A stretch of 64,000 nucleotides of DNA from Hyparrhenia diplandra (Eukaryota; Streptophyta; Magnoliopsida; Poales; Poaceae): NCBI GenBank assembly GCA_015847255.1, contig JADLZK010005511.1, forward strand, positions 704,537 through 768,536. The letters run 5' to 3'. The position numbers and the translations under genes were made by a program. Shown in pieces: positions 33,120 through 44,687 of this stretch. Each line of letters begins with the position of its first letter. Position 1 is the first letter of the stretch. Below the pieces are notes generated by a model that saw only the letters and a list, made by a program, of their open reading frames with translations, was not told where the DNA came from and made no database searches.

Positions 33120-34230
33120 CCGCATGTGCAGGCGCGGTCCGAATTCTTCACGCATCACCTTTGAGGAGGGGCACGAGCTCATAAAGCGTATACACGCCGG
33201 GGAATGCGACACCACACGCCCCCTCGAGCTCGTGGGGCAAAGCCTTTCCACCTGTTTTTATCGGGCCGACGGCCGCCGCCGACGCCAACCGTCGTCGTGC
33301 GCCACGCGAAAAGGGTGCCTGCTGCATGCACCTCCGCCCAGCCCTCCCCGACGATCCCCATCACTTGGCCCTTCGCTGTCCGGGGGCTCGACATGGTCGG
33401 TCCATTCACGAGGTCGCCCGGGGCTTTCACGCACCTCCCTCGTCGCCATCGACAAGTTCACCGTGGGATCGCTGTCATGCCCATCTCGCCGCACGAGGTC
33501 ACAAGAGATGGTCAAGTTCTTCACACAAGATTGTCCAACGCCGCGGTCCCGAACTTAATCATCACCGACAATGGGACCAACTTCACCGCATCTTCCTCGA
33601 CCGGTGTGACGACTACGGCATCCGCCGTGGATCTGGCGGCGGCCGCCCACCCTAGGACTAATCGGGCGTGTCGAGCCGGCCAATGGGATGATTTTGCGGG
33701 ATTGAAGCCGTGCATCTTCAAACGGCTCGAAGTTTCGTGGTCGGTGGCTCGCCGAGCTCCCCCGCCGTCGTATGGAGCCCTCGTGACCACGCCTGCCAGG
33801 CCACGGGCGCACGCCATTCTTCCTCGCTCGGCTCCGGCCGTGCTTCCCACCGACCACCGACTACGGGCAAGATCATGAAGTTCGCCGCACAACGACGCCG
33901 TGTAACCTGTGCTTCACTGACGACGCCCATGGATCGCCCGAAGAAGCTCACGAGGTCGCCGCACACTCGCCTGGCACCGAAGCCGATGCGCGCCGCTACC
34001 ACGACCGCCACGCACGAGGATGAGCCTTCAACGCCGGCGATCAAGTTCTACGACGCAGTGCAGCACCTAAGGAAAAGCACAAGCCTCGGCGCCAAGAGAA
34101 GGACCATTCACCATCGCCTCGAGTTCTACGACCGGCCTCAGACAAGATCAAGGACTCCGCCGTCGCGAGCTCACCAATGCTTGGAACATCGAACGCCTAC
34201 GTCGCTCTACCCTTAGATGTATCTTGTAAA
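33120..34230 (+). pseudogene. gypsy integrase remnant
   Basis: FEEGHELIKRIHAGEC and GCLLHA mark the zinc-binding N-domain. LDMVGPFTRSPGAFTHL carries the first catalytic Asp and NLIITDNGTNFT the second. The C-terminal third (to about 34,230) is read in other frames. A shift right after FTHL breaks the core. The enzyme would insert element DNA in the nucleus. Confidence 0.85.
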
Positions 34231-34780
34231 ATCGCTTTTCATGAAGTTTGCATAAAAGGCACACTTCGATGCAAAATTTGTGCAAGCATTCGAACTCTCT
34301 CTCTTTTTTCGGCCGTGGAGCAACGGTCGCCTTGCCCGCCGAGGCCCCCGCCCTTGCTCGGGGGGCAGAGGACCGGGCGCACACCCCACGTTTCACACAA
34401 ACTCCTTTTCTCGCAAAAAACACTCGACCACGAGCTCTACATTTGGCTAAGTCACGCCGGCCGAGCTCGACCTCTCACTCGCTCCTCTTGCTCCTAAGTC
34501 CGCACGATCTATCGATTGAAAGACTACAAAAACCGCTCCACAAGGCGTGAAGCGCGACCGCCTCGCCGACTCTAGCGCCCGCGGCCAACCAGAAAGGGCC
34601 CGCTACTCTTTCCCTCGAGGTACGACCAAAGTCAAACAATCGACTAGAACACAGTAAAGGAAAAAGAGAACGACCTTCTTATTCATAGCGTAAAAACGAA
34701 CAAGTTGTTATATATACATTTTGCCCCGAATCCTCGGGGACTTTGTTCAACAAAAGGAGGCCCTCGCCGATCTATTCTAC
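34231..34780. other. post-integrase spacer of the truncated Tat element
   Basis: This is non-coding DNA between the integrase remnant and the antisense ORF. A 'cttgcccgccgaggcccccgccc' stretch and scattered short frames are present. No gene is supported. Confidence 0.4.
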
Positions 34781-37700
34781 TCCCCCCGCAGATGAATCCT
34801 CGTCGGATGACCTCCTCCTCGCACCCGTGGCTCAAAGACTGCCGAGCTCTTCACGCGAGCTTGAAAGCTTCTTCGCCATCTTCTCGCTGCCGGCCCGCTT
34901 TGGCGGCCACCCGGGTCGTGAGGTCCGCCCTCGCATCCACTTGCGGCCAGCCTTTGCCCACCACCTTAGTGTCGATCTTGGGGTAGTGGGCGAGGACCAC
35001 GCCGACCGCCTTTGTGAACAGCGACGAGCTGCTGTCCCTCACCATGTGCGAGCACGGAGCACCCGGGTTGCCGGGTTCCCCAAATTTCTTCAACACCGAG
35101 GACGCCGCAGATCGCCTCAACGCCGAGAACGAGGTCCGTCCGCGCTCACGCCCGACTCCCTGACAGCCTCCCGGCCTTGATCGCCTGGGCCGGGCCAAGC
35201 CGGCCACCGGTCCTCCTCCTGGTTTGAGCGCCCGCTCTTCCGCTGGAGCTCCGGGCCGCGCAGCCCATGAGGTCACACGCCCTTTGCTGCAGCCTCCTCC
35301 TTCTCGCCGCAGCCGTGAGCCGCCGCAGCGGCCGCAGTGGCCTCGGCGGAGGACGTGGAGCTCTTTTTCCTTGAGGCTCCGAGCCAACCCCGACGACTTC
35401 TCCTCTCACCGTAAAGAGACAAACGATCCCAGCGCAAGTCTCGAAGTATGAACAAGAAAAAGCAAAATACACCAGTTTACACATCGTGACTCCATAGAGC
35501 TCTTCTTGATTCTCCCTGTAAAGATTGGTTTTTTCGGCATCGAACCGATGCCTCTCCGCCTCCGGGCTTTGAATAGCACCGACAGCCCGGTGATCTCGTG
35601 GTCATAAGCTAAAGGTCCCCGCCGGCTAAACCCATCGCCCTACCCGTAGACAAAGAAAAGAACGAGCTCGAATGGCACTTACTTTCGAGTCGCGTTGTCC
35701 CCCGGGAGCTTCTTCGCGCGGTATCCCCCTTCCTCGAGCGCTGGTCCGCCGCCGCGCCGACCTCCAAACCTCCTTGTCCTCCAAAGATCTTGGGAGGTCG
35801 GCGAGCTCCTCTCGCATTTTCTCGCGCCGCCGGCGGGCGCGAGATCGACCTCCTCCTAACGCCGGCCGCCGCCGCCCCGCCCGACACCGCCGGGCGACGA
35901 CCTTCCTCGCGGACCTTGGCGGGCAACGCGCCTCTTCACCGCTCAATCGTGAGCGGCGACGCTGCCTAGCCGTCCCCCCCGATGTCGGTGAGAAGTGAAC
36001 ATTTGGCCGAGGCCCCCCCCTCGGGACCAGGTCGATCGAGCCGCGCCCATGAGTCCCTCGAGCTTTGCCGGCCGCCGCCGCCCTCGGGGGGTTATACCCC
36101 CCTACGCCAGCCCTCGTGTCCTACTGAAGAAGAGGTCAGCGCCACGACCGCATCGCTCGCCAAGGCAAAGGCGCGACGCGGTCCCTACCCGAACAACCAG
36201 GTGGAGACACTCCGGGCGCCGGCTCTTTCGGGCGCCGGGCGCCACCTCCCGGCCGCCATCATCCGCAAAGACCGGCCCCCGACCACCGCCACGGCAAGAC
36301 GCACCCGGGCGGCTCCTAGCTCCTCGCCCCGAGGGCCGCCGAGGAGCGCCCGCCGAAGGAGACGCTCCATGGTCGATGGCGCTGGCCGCTGGGCCGCCTG
36401 CGATGCTCCCATGGTCGCCGGCATCGCCACCAAGAGTCGCCGTGCGCCGCCGGGCGGTCACCGACGACGTTCGACCGAGCCCGACGCAGCCCCCGAGCCC
36501 GATGCCACGCCGCGTGCCCCCGACAACGGTGAGAGCGGCGCGCCTCGCGCGGGCTCGGGCGCCCACGACCGCCTCGCCCCCAATCGGGATCCCGCGGCCC
36601 CTACGGCTGGCTAGACTTGGGGCGCAGAGGGATCACGCTCCTCCGTCCCTCCGAGAGTCGAGGACGATCATCGCCCGCTCCGCGGGCCATCGCCGACTCG
36701 GGAGCCGGGCGCGACAAGGCGGACGCCGACGCTGGCGACTCGACCCCGCGATCGAGCTCGACACCGTGGGCGCGCCGCGATACGGGACGGTGCTCGAGGA
36801 CCAGGCCGACGCGCGCCCGCCGATCCACGCCCCCACCCCCCTCCCCTCCCCGAGGATGGCGGAACGCCCGCCGACGTAAGCCGCCTGAGGCGTGAAGAGC
36901 TTGATCGCCGAAGCTTGTGCTCTTCGTCCCTCGTGGGCTTGAGGATTCGGAGCCCCGCCGGTTTGGCCTTCTTGGTAAGAATAAAGAGCGGAGCTCACGA
37001 CCAGAGCAAAAGAACCACGACGACAAACAAACAACGAAGAACCGAGCTCAAGCACTTACGTGTCGGCCATCCTCCCTTCCCTCCTCTCCACCGGCTCCGA
37101 AGCCGGCAACCCCCTCTTCCCGACAGCGGCCACGGCAGCACAGGCGGGGCCGCGCCCTGGGATCGGGCGCCCCCGGGAATGGTCGAGGTTGCGCGCCCAA
37201 CGGGCGCGATCCAGACGACGACGCCCCCTAGTCCACCGAGGTCCCCGCCGCCTCCCGGCCGGCCCGAGCCGCCGCCTCCTTGAGCCCCGATGCTCGGATG
37301 GCGTCTCATCGGTCCCTCGCGCCGGGTCCCCGAGGACTCGTGCTCCCGGGCCGAGCAGCCTTCGAGCAACGCCAGGACGGGACGGTCCTCATCGGAGGAC
37401 GAGATGGTGGGAGATCCACCGCACCGACCCCGCACGCCACAAAGTAAGGAGAGACGACGATACACAAGCCATGGCGCTAAGTGTGGAAAAAAGAAATCAA
37501 TCTCACCATAGCCCTCGTGCGTCGGCCAAAGGCAGCGCCGGCCGGGATCGAGCCGGGCTCGTCCGGGATCTTGAAAGGCTTCCCGGCCACCCGAACCCAC
37601 CACTCGACGTCATCCTTTACGAAGGGGCGGCGCCGTGAACCGTGCCCCTCGGCGGACATTTCTCCTCCGTCATCTCCCGCATCCGAGGACCCTCCGCCGT

Positions 37701-38460
37701 GGGACGACGCCATGTCCTAGCGCCTGTGCGACGAAGAGGGCCTCCGTGAGCCCTGCCGCCGCTAAGAAGCCTCGATCTTCCCCGGCCACCTCCGATACAT
37801 GGCACCGGTGGTCATGGGGACCCTCCTCCACAAACCGTCCGACGTGCCGGAACACGCGGCCCGTGAAGGAAGCGGGAAGGTCGTCATTCTTGAGGTAGAA
37901 CCATTCATCACGCCACCCAGATTGGATGTGGTGGAGAGGCTTGGGAAACTCGACTTCACCCCGGGTCGCGGGCCGGATTCAGACGCAGCCTATCGGGATG
38001 GGCGCCTTCCACCCGTCGGAAGCCGTGCAGATCTGGCGTGGAAGAAGAACCCGGAAGAGCTCCCGCCCGTCGATCCCCGCCCACCCCTCGCAAGGTGGTG
38101 AAGGCGGCGAGGTGGAGGATCCCGGTCGGGTCGGTGCTGGAGCTCGACGCCCCAAGATTAAAGAAGACTTGGAAGAAGTCGGTGGAGTGGAAAATCGAGC
38201 CCCCTCATGAAGAGAGCGAAGGAGACGATGTAGCCGGCCCGGGTGGATGAGGCGTGGCGATCCGTCCGGAGGGGCACGATCCACTCGACCGCGTCGGGCC
38301 GGTCAACGAGGCGGGAGTCCGCCGTGCGCCGCCCGCCCTCGAGCATCTCCTTAGTCGCCCTCAAGGGCGCGCCCATGAACCCATGGCTCCCCCTCCGCTT
38401 CCGGCAATGGCCTCCGACGGAACTCTAACGACTCCCTCTCGCTCTCCGACGAACGGCAAA
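34780..38460 (-). pseudogene. antisense ORF of the Tat element (gypsy-type Transposase_28-like)
   Basis: Read on the minus strand from about 38,460: GYIVSFALFMRGLDFPLHRL, then LCEGWAGIDGRELFRV-like, a W-FYLKND-like stretch (about 37,890-37,930) and GRFVEEGPHDH. These match the layout of the plant proteins grouped as 'putative gypsy type transposon' (Pfam Transposase_28): a GYxVxF...P.H.F segment, a CEGWxGI segment and a WFY(V/L)KND segment. A long low-complexity region follows, and the C-terminal part (34,851-35,180) contains SSLFTKAV-VLAHYPKIDTK. The function of such ORFs is unknown. Broken by many shifts. Confidence 0.6.
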
Positions 38461-39402
38461 GAAGAAGCGGTGGATTAGATCTATGGCGCGAAAGCGGTGG
38501 AATTTCGGCGGCGGATGGAAGAAAGGGAAACCGGGCTCGCCCTCCGCCTCCCTCCTATTTATAGGAGGACTCGGGCGATCCGTCAAGACGATCGGGCCGA
38601 CGAGGCCCACCATGCGCTAACGGCCCCTCCGTAAACCTCCACGCGCCCCCTCCACGTGGCAAGCAACGGATAAACGCTGTAAAACGGCAACGGTTACTTC
38701 CACGCCGAAAGGTAACGGTAACTTTTCCCCAACGCTCTTTTTCGCGGTGAAAATTAGCGAGCTCTCGCCAACTGGGTCGTATTCGACGACTATCCTATGG
38801 CCACGAGCTCACATCGACCACGAGCTCCAGGTTCGAAGGTCGGCTCTCGCGAGCACGAGGACCGCCAGAGACAACCGAGCGAGGAGCACGGCGGAGGAAT
38901 GGCATCACGGCCCACGCCCGAGCACCCGAGTGAGCTCGGGGCTCCTCCCGGGCGCGCTTGAGTCGCCAATGGTAACGAAACGACCTTAGGTTATCCTCCA
39001 CGGCGAGGAGGCGGGGAGCCCCCCTGCCCCTCATGAGGTCTCGGGAACCGTGAGGTCGAACCACCGGAACATGAGGTCGGTCCACGAGCCGACTAGGACG
39101 AACGAGCTTGTTGGCGAAAAACGAGCTCGGGCCTCACCAAGTTATCCGCTATAAAGCTCACCGAGCACTCGACTTCGCCCTCGAGGTAAAGCCGAGTTCG
39201 AGCTCACCCCTCCAGCGCAACGAACGAAAGCGTGGGCGAACGAAGAAACACAAATGCAACAAGCCTCCGCGAGACTCCTTGTCCTCGTGGAGCCTCAGAG
39301 CACACCGCGGGTCGCCGCACGCACCCCGCCTAGAAATCCTGGTCCCTCATCCCAGCCGGATGAAGTCAATGAGCACCACCAGGAGAATCACTCCCCTCCA
39401 CG

Positions 39403-39413
39403 CGCGGGGGCTC
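39403..39413 (+). promoter_or_regulatory. polypurine tract of the truncated Tat element
   Basis: cgcgggggctc sits directly before TTGTGGGACACGG. A 'gggggct' string followed by TGT at the LTR start is the usual arrangement in Tat elements of grasses. Confidence 0.55.
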
Positions 39414-39414
39414 T

Positions 39415-40660
39415 TGTGGGACACGGATATTCCATTGTCATTATCAAGGCCTAATTTGAAACAAAGGCCCATCACGGATAAGCCCAATCCGCGAATAAAC
39501 AATCAAGGCTGGCCCCGCTCGCCTCGATTGAACTCGAGCTCGACCGATGGGAGCCCTCCGCCGAACGAGCTCCCCCAGGGACGAGCCTCCCCGGGCACGA
39601 GCTCGAGCTCGCCCGCCGCCCATTCTCCGCCTCGAACGAGCTCCCTCCGGACGAGTTCTCCAAAGACGTAACAGCCCCGAGCTTGAGCTCGATCGCCGAG
39701 CTCCTTCCATCTCGAACGAGCTCCCGGGTAGCACGTATTCCCAACCAACAACGGGCTCGGGGCACAACGTTGATCGACGAGGTCGCAGCCTACTTGTGCG
39801 GCGCCGCAACCTATGGCAAGATATCGCCAGAGAACGAGATCCCCGAAGGCACGCGCGGTATGGCTTGTCAGGTCACGCCATACCGCGCCGAGCACTACGG
39901 GACAAGCACTACAAGACAAGGATGACCTCGATGACGGCCGCCGAGCTCCCCGCCGAGCTCTCTCGCCCACACATTTTCCCTCGCGACACCAAGCACGAGC
40001 ATTTACGCCGGCGGCGCCACCGCAGACCTGAGCGCGGACAGCGCGTGCTTGACGCTTGACAAGACATATAGGCGGCGAGGCGGCGCGAACGAGCTCGGTG
40101 TCTCCGCCGCCGCCCGACCACCGAGCTCCGAGCTCGGACGGCCAGCGCACGGACCTCGGGATATGGAGCCGCCCCTCTGAGTCTACCCCGACCGGCGGAT
40201 AGGCTGCGGCGGAGGCGGGCGACGCGGCGGCGGCAGCGCACGCCGCCGGCGGTCCGGCGTGCCCGACAGATCGGCGACATTTCCTCTTCACCCCCTCGAA
40301 TTTGTATTCCTTCTCTCCCTAAGTCCCTCGCCTAATAGCCACCCTACGCCCCCTTGCGACTATAAAAGGGAGGCTTGGCCATTGGAAGAAGGCAAGCTCT
40401 CAAGCACACGAAGCCATCAGCTAAAAAACACACTCGATCACACACACTCTCACAGAGACCTGGGAGCTCATCTCCCTCTCTCGCCCGCTTGTATTCGCCC
40501 CGATACGAGCACTTGAGCTCGGATAGTGCAAAACACTCGACCAGGGTGCGACGATTAGCCCCGAACCAGTATAAACACCGTGTCATTATGCCTTGAGCTA
40601 GGCCATCGTTGCACACATTAGCCGGGCCGACATCGTGGACCGTGGTATATGAGCACGACA
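39415..40660 (+). repeat. 3' LTR of the truncated Tat element
   Basis: It starts TGTGGG after the polypurine tract. The core promoter gactataaaagggagg is at about 40,360-40,376, followed by 'cccgaaccagtataaac' (R/U5 hallmark), and the probable end is ...ATGAGCACGACA at about 40,660. The 3' edge is uncertain because no second LTR is in the window. The U3 part is full of GAGCTC palindromes. Confidence 0.65.
40360..40376 (+). promoter_or_regulatory. TATA box of the Tat 3' LTR
   Basis: gactataaaagggagg is a strong plant TATA context. It is followed by a CA/CT-rich leader with repeated 'cacac' strings. Confidence 0.6.
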
Positions 40661-41520
40661 GATATGAGAACTAGCAAAGCATTTTTTATGAAATTTTTAT
40701 AAAGTTTTTGAATTGCCTGGCCAAAATAGTGTCAACTGTGAATTCATAGCAGCTAAAAATTGAATTTCCGGCAAACGAAAACTATCTACCGAATGATAAG
40801 TATTTGTTACGTTCTCCACAAACTGAATGAAAGAAACAGTCAATGTAAAAAAAAAAAGAAGAAAGAAACAGTCTACAAAAAATAAAAAAAAATTGGACCA
40901 CAAAGAATAAAAAGGCCCAACAACAGATGATCCAGGTCGGACGAGCGCACCTATCCGACCAGGGCGGACGCTAATACGCCCCCTACCTTGTCCACCTCGA
41001 CAGATGGTCACCAACACGCTTCGCCTCACGGTCTGGCACCGGCTACCTACCTACCTTGTCCACCTCGACAGATGGTCCATGTCAAATTCGAAGCAGCTGT
41101 CCCACGACCTCTCCTTGCTGCATCATGCAATGATGCACCGGGCGACTACACTGACAACATCTTCGGGTACTTCACCGTCCGCCACTATTGCTTCGTGATC
41201 ATCGCCAGCGATGTCAACAACGGACCAGTCGACGACAACATGAAGCAACCCCTATCCAAATTAAGGAGGCACCTTGGAGCAGCAGGCCCCATGTCGTATT
41301 TCTGCACGAGGACGTGCCGAGCGGAGAAGGAGGGGAGTTACCATCACACGTCAACGTGGGCCGTGAACCTCGGCAGAGAAAATGGGCCAACACGGGCCTG
41401 AAGAGGCGCGCCAGATGGGCATCGCATCACGTCCTAGGGTAGCGGGCGCGTGTGAATAATACCCACTGTATTGTAGCACTAGCGTCCGCCGCCGCTAGCC
41501 CCGCCTTCGTCGTCAAGTTA
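40661..41520. other. intergenic DNA with a 27-bp direct repeat
   Basis: 'taccttgtccacctcgacagatggtc' occurs at about 40,984-41,009 and again at about 41,052-41,077. A plus-strand frame of 137 codons (40,988-41,401) contains DYTDNIFGYFTVRHYCFVII and DVNNGPVDDN but matches nothing I know, so I do not call it a gene. Confidence 0.4.
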
Positions 41521-41946
41521 GAGCATCTCCAAGAGTTTGCCAAATTTTACTTGGCAAATCTTGAGTTATGCCAACCTCTAAAAAGATATGTCAAGTAAAA
41601 AGATCTCCAACAGTTTGGCATAATTCATTTGCCAAACTCAGATCTAACTTACATCGTGAACCCCGAGAGAAAAACAAAATTATGTTTATACTCTTCCACC
41701 TCTTGAAAACTTACATCGTGAACCCGAGATAGAAACAAAATTATGTTTAAGTCCTTCCACCTCTTCTAATACGGACGGATGCGCCCAAGGATACGAAGGC
41801 CGCATATATGCGCCACAAGAGAGGCTCTTTTTTCGAGCTTGGGATAAATGGCAACCTGGGATGGGGAACTGTTGGAGAAGGTTTTTTCTGTTTTTGCCGT
41901 AAAAATAAGAATGGAAATCTGGGATGGGGAACTGTTAGAGATGCTC
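41521..41946. mobile_element. PIF/Harbinger-type MITE, 426 bp
   Basis: The terminal inverted repeats are GAGCATCTCCAAGAGTTTGCC on the left and, on the opposite strand at the right, GAGCATCTCTAACAGTTCCCC. The flanking target duplication is TTA (41,518-41,520 and 41,947-41,949), as made by PIF/Harbinger transposases. The interior carries a 62-bp near-tandem duplication ('aacttacatcgtgaaccc', at 41,648 and 41,710) and two copies of 'ctgggatggggaactgtt'. It has no coding capacity. Confidence 0.85.
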
Positions 41947-42158
41947 TTATTTTACCAAGTTTAAGTAGATTTGGAAAGAATTGGTTAGAGTTAGAGTTTG
42001 TTATGAAAGGAGAATCCAAATCTTATATGGTTCTTCGAGGTTGCTTAAGAGTTAAGTCTCGCTAGAACCACAAATACTAACAGCATGTAATCAAAGGTTT
42101 ATTCCCTCCCTTTTCTCTATATCCCTGCGCCTCTCTCCCTCTCCCTCTCCCAACCTAA

Positions 42159-42286
42159 GGGCTTGTTTGTTTGGCCTGGAACAGAGGTAGGAACAATTCC
42201 GGATATAGGGAACTTATACAAATTGAACACGCAATCCTCTGACTAGATTAGTTCCCAGCCTCGGTTCCCGAAAACTGAACAAGCCC
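42159..42286. mobile_element. Tourist-like MITE, 128 bp
   Basis: The terminal inverted repeats GGGCTTGTTTGTTT and GGGCTTGTTCAGTTT (opposite strand) are flanked by a TAA duplication at 42,156-42,158 and 42,287-42,289. This fits the PIF/Harbinger superfamily. Confidence 0.85.
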
Positions 42287-42354
42287 TAAACTTATATTCT
42301 GGTAGTAAATGACACATTATTATATCTATATATTTATATAGCAAAATTTTAATG

Positions 42355-43005
42355 GGTCAGTCCTGATCGGCCATGGAACGATTCATGCCTCCCGATCGAT
42401 CTTGACGACATGGCACTTTTCAACGCCGCCACGGTGGTCACAATTAGGAATGGAAACAAAGCTTCTTTCTGGAACTCAAGCTGGATAGATGGCTGACCAC
42501 CTTCGAGTTTATGCCCTCTCTTGTACATGCACAATAGGAGAAAGAACAGAACTGTGAGGGAAGAAATCGAAAATGATAGATGGATCAAAGATATTGCCCA
42601 TAACCTGAACAACGACCTCATGAACGATTTTTTCAGGCTGCGGAGAGCGATTGAGGCTGTAGGTATAAACCTTGATGATACAAGGGAGGATTCAATCATC
42701 TGGACTCTCGAAAGCTCAGGTGCGTATCCAGCCAGATCAGTGTGTATGCAATTCAGTTTGCCGGCCATACTCTCTCCAACTTCCAGAATCTGATTTGGAA
42801 AGCATAGGTGCCACTAAAATGCAAATTCTTTTTATGGCTACTGCTCCAAAATAGATTGTGGACAGCTGCACGATTGCAAGCAAGAGGATGGGAAAACAAC
42901 TACTTTTGTGCTTTATGTGAAAGGAGCCTAGAGATGACGGCGCAACACCTCTTCTTTGAATGCCCGTTTGTTGACATTGCTTAGTGCAATCACTAAATAA
43001 CAACG
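42355..43005 (+). pseudogene. LINE-type reverse transcriptase C-terminal (zf-RVT) fragment
   Basis: The reading passes through ALFNAATVVTIRNGNKASFW, then a stop, then the open 42,521-42,793 frame (RTVREEIENDRWIKDIAHNL, DDTREDSIIWTLESSGAY). In other frames it continues with IWKAWVPLKCKFFLWLLLQN, CALCERSLEMTAQHLFFECP. The C-x2-C...H-x4-C pattern and flanks match the zinc-binding C-terminal domain of plant non-LTR reverse transcriptases. No RT catalytic core and no poly-A end are present, so this is an isolated fragment. Confidence 0.75.
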
Positions 43006-43139
43006 GCACCAAACAGGTCAGCTTATGTAGGGGAGCCAATGCTACCAAAACCGAATTTGTGATGATTGTCCAATCCTATAATTATAAACAAAATGCTTGG
43101 ACAAACATGACATATTCAAAATTCTTTATCATAAAATCT

Positions 43140-43477
43140 TTATAAGGGTTGTCATCAATTATCAAAAAGGGGAGATTGAAGATCTCTAGTTTGGTTTTGG
43201 CTAATTGATGAAACCTTAACACTAATCTCTATGCTTAAGTGTGATATAGTATGAGATGAATCCTAGCCAAGTGATGAAGCATGGTGGTCATGGTGGATCC
43301 ATAGAGATGATCCAAAAGATGATCAGGGGAAACAAGAAAAAGAAAAATAAAATAGGCTCAATGCAAAGGTACAACCATAGGGCCATTTTGTTTTGCACTC
43401 AAGACACCATAGAGGGTGTGGGAGTGATTTAGGATCGATAACCGAACTATTAAGAGGAGAACATATTTTATGACCCT
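43140..43477 (+). mobile_element. possible copia polypurine tract and LTR edge
   Basis: 'tcatcaattatcaaaaaggggagattga' resembles the polypurine tract and LTR start of SIRE/Maximus-type copia elements, and 'ggttttggctaattgatgaaacc' directly after it resembles their LTR edge. No partner LTR or pol is near. The extent is a guess. Confidence 0.35.
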
Positions 43478-44218
43478 ATGGTTTTTTTAAGTTGCCTCTC
43501 ATCCGGATGCGGTTGTAGTATCTGCTGCCATACACACGCACGCCCACTCTACACACGCACACCACACACATGCCACCCGTGTACAACCAGACCTACAACT
43601 ACATACGACCTGAAGATCGCGTCCTTCTCGAGATCACCGGAATCCATCGACTCCGTGAGGCGGCGAGGCACATCGCATTCCCCCTTGAACGGACCATGCG
43701 AAAGGCAAGGCAAACGGAAACAATCCGAGCTAGGAGTCCGGCAGGCCAACCCAGCCCAACGCCCCCAGCAAGGCAAGCAAGCGGCCGGCCCAAAGACAGC
43801 TAGCCGCCCGCCCGATGTTGTTGCTGAGCTAGTGACAGCGGACCCGCCTGTCATCATGACCCGTTTCTCCTTTTCGGAAGAAGCCGCACCGCCCGCGTCG
43901 TGCCCGCACCACGCCGCGCCCGCACACACCGACCGGACCGACTCGGCCAGCCACCCCAGCGTGCCCCGCCGACGCCACCGCCCGACAGGCCAGCTGTGGC
44001 CGGAGTGGAAGTCACGCGAGGGGCATGACCCCCACACCAGCGCCAAGGCCGCCATGGCCGACCGCCCGCCACCGCGCCGCCACGCCCTCGAAAGGAAGGA
44101 AAGGCCCTTGCTTGCCTTAGCTTGTCGTAGCCCCGCACTCGTCGGTGCGCGGCCGTGGCGGGTTGCCTCGCGTGGACTCCGCCGGCCGTTTTTTGTCATC
44201 GCCGGTAGGCCTGGCTAG
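43478..44218 (+). other. GC-rich stretch with long overlapping frames, no recognised product
   Basis: A 246-codon plus-strand frame overlaps a 216-codon minus-strand frame. Both are rich in Arg, Pro and Ala and lack any motif. Strings such as 'gtgacagcggacccgcctgtcat' are frequent in grass non-coding promoter-type DNA. I read it as GC-rich non-coding DNA. Confidence 0.3.
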
Positions 44219-44540
44219 GGCTACCATAGATGAATTCAAATTAGAAGAGCAAGAGGTGTTGTTGCAGAAGCTAGTTACAAGGCAAACCTTGAAGCCAAAC
44301 TTTTAGTTGTTATTTTTTTTTTTTTTGGTGCCTGCTAATGTATTTTTAGTTTTGTCCATCGTAGCAATTTATATGCCAACAGGAACAAATATTATTTTTA
44401 ATGTTTTTTGTTCGTCAGGAAAATCTGTGCTGATGTCAGTAAAATGGGTTGCTGAGGTCAGCAAAGCCTCCTCATCTGCACTCTGGCTGGATCATCTCAG
44501 ACGCCAAAAGCCCAAACCCTGAGCACTCGAGCCGTTGTAA

Positions 44541-44550
44541 TTTCGCGCGC
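44541..44550 (+). promoter_or_regulatory. E2F-like motif upstream of the kinase
   Basis: tttcgcgcgc fits the E2F consensus TTTSSCGS. It lies about 350 bp upstream of the kinase start and 140 bp upstream of the TATA-like site, so cell-cycle-linked transcription is possible. This is a motif match only. Confidence 0.3.
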
Positions 44551-44678
44551 CCGGGAAAACGCGAGGCCTACTCAAACCTAAAATTGAATTCGAGTCGGAG
44601 TAGTTAGCGTAACTGCGTTAGATCGACGCCGCCGGCCACCGCCTTCGCAGCTGTCGGATTCTCTTCCCTCCCCTTCAT

Positions 44679-44687
44679 CAATATATA
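44679..44687 (+). promoter_or_regulatory. TATA-like site of the kinase gene
   Basis: caatatatag lies about 215 bp upstream of the chosen ATG, in otherwise GC-rich DNA. A CT-rich leader with repeated 'cgtttcgatct.gagttc' follows, at about 44,853 and 44,879. Confidence 0.45.

Larger units (their letters stand above)
31868..40660 (+). mobile_element. Tat-lineage Ty3/gypsy element, 5'-truncated
   Basis: It begins abruptly in the last part of RT, directly at the Athila LTR end, and continues through RNase H, archaeal-type RNase H, integrase, a long antisense ORF region and a 3' LTR. Gag, protease and most of RT are missing. It is strikingly GC-rich compared with both neighbours. Gene order with two RNase H domains and an antisense ORF is typical of the Tat group (RIRE2/Grande-like). 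Confidence 0.85.

Noticed and set aside
35995..36879. 294-codon plus-strand ORF in the truncated Tat element
   Set aside because: Low-complexity Arg/Pro/Ala reading of the GC-rich antisense ORF region; the minus strand carries the recognisable domains.
40988..41401. 137-codon ORF between the Tat LTR and the MITE
   Set aside because: No recognised family, starts inside a direct repeat, and no supporting signals.
43478..44218. 246-codon ORF overlapping a 216-codon antisense ORF
   Set aside because: GC-rich DNA gives long frames on both strands; no domain, no conserved motif, and the DNA looks like promoter-type non-coding sequence.
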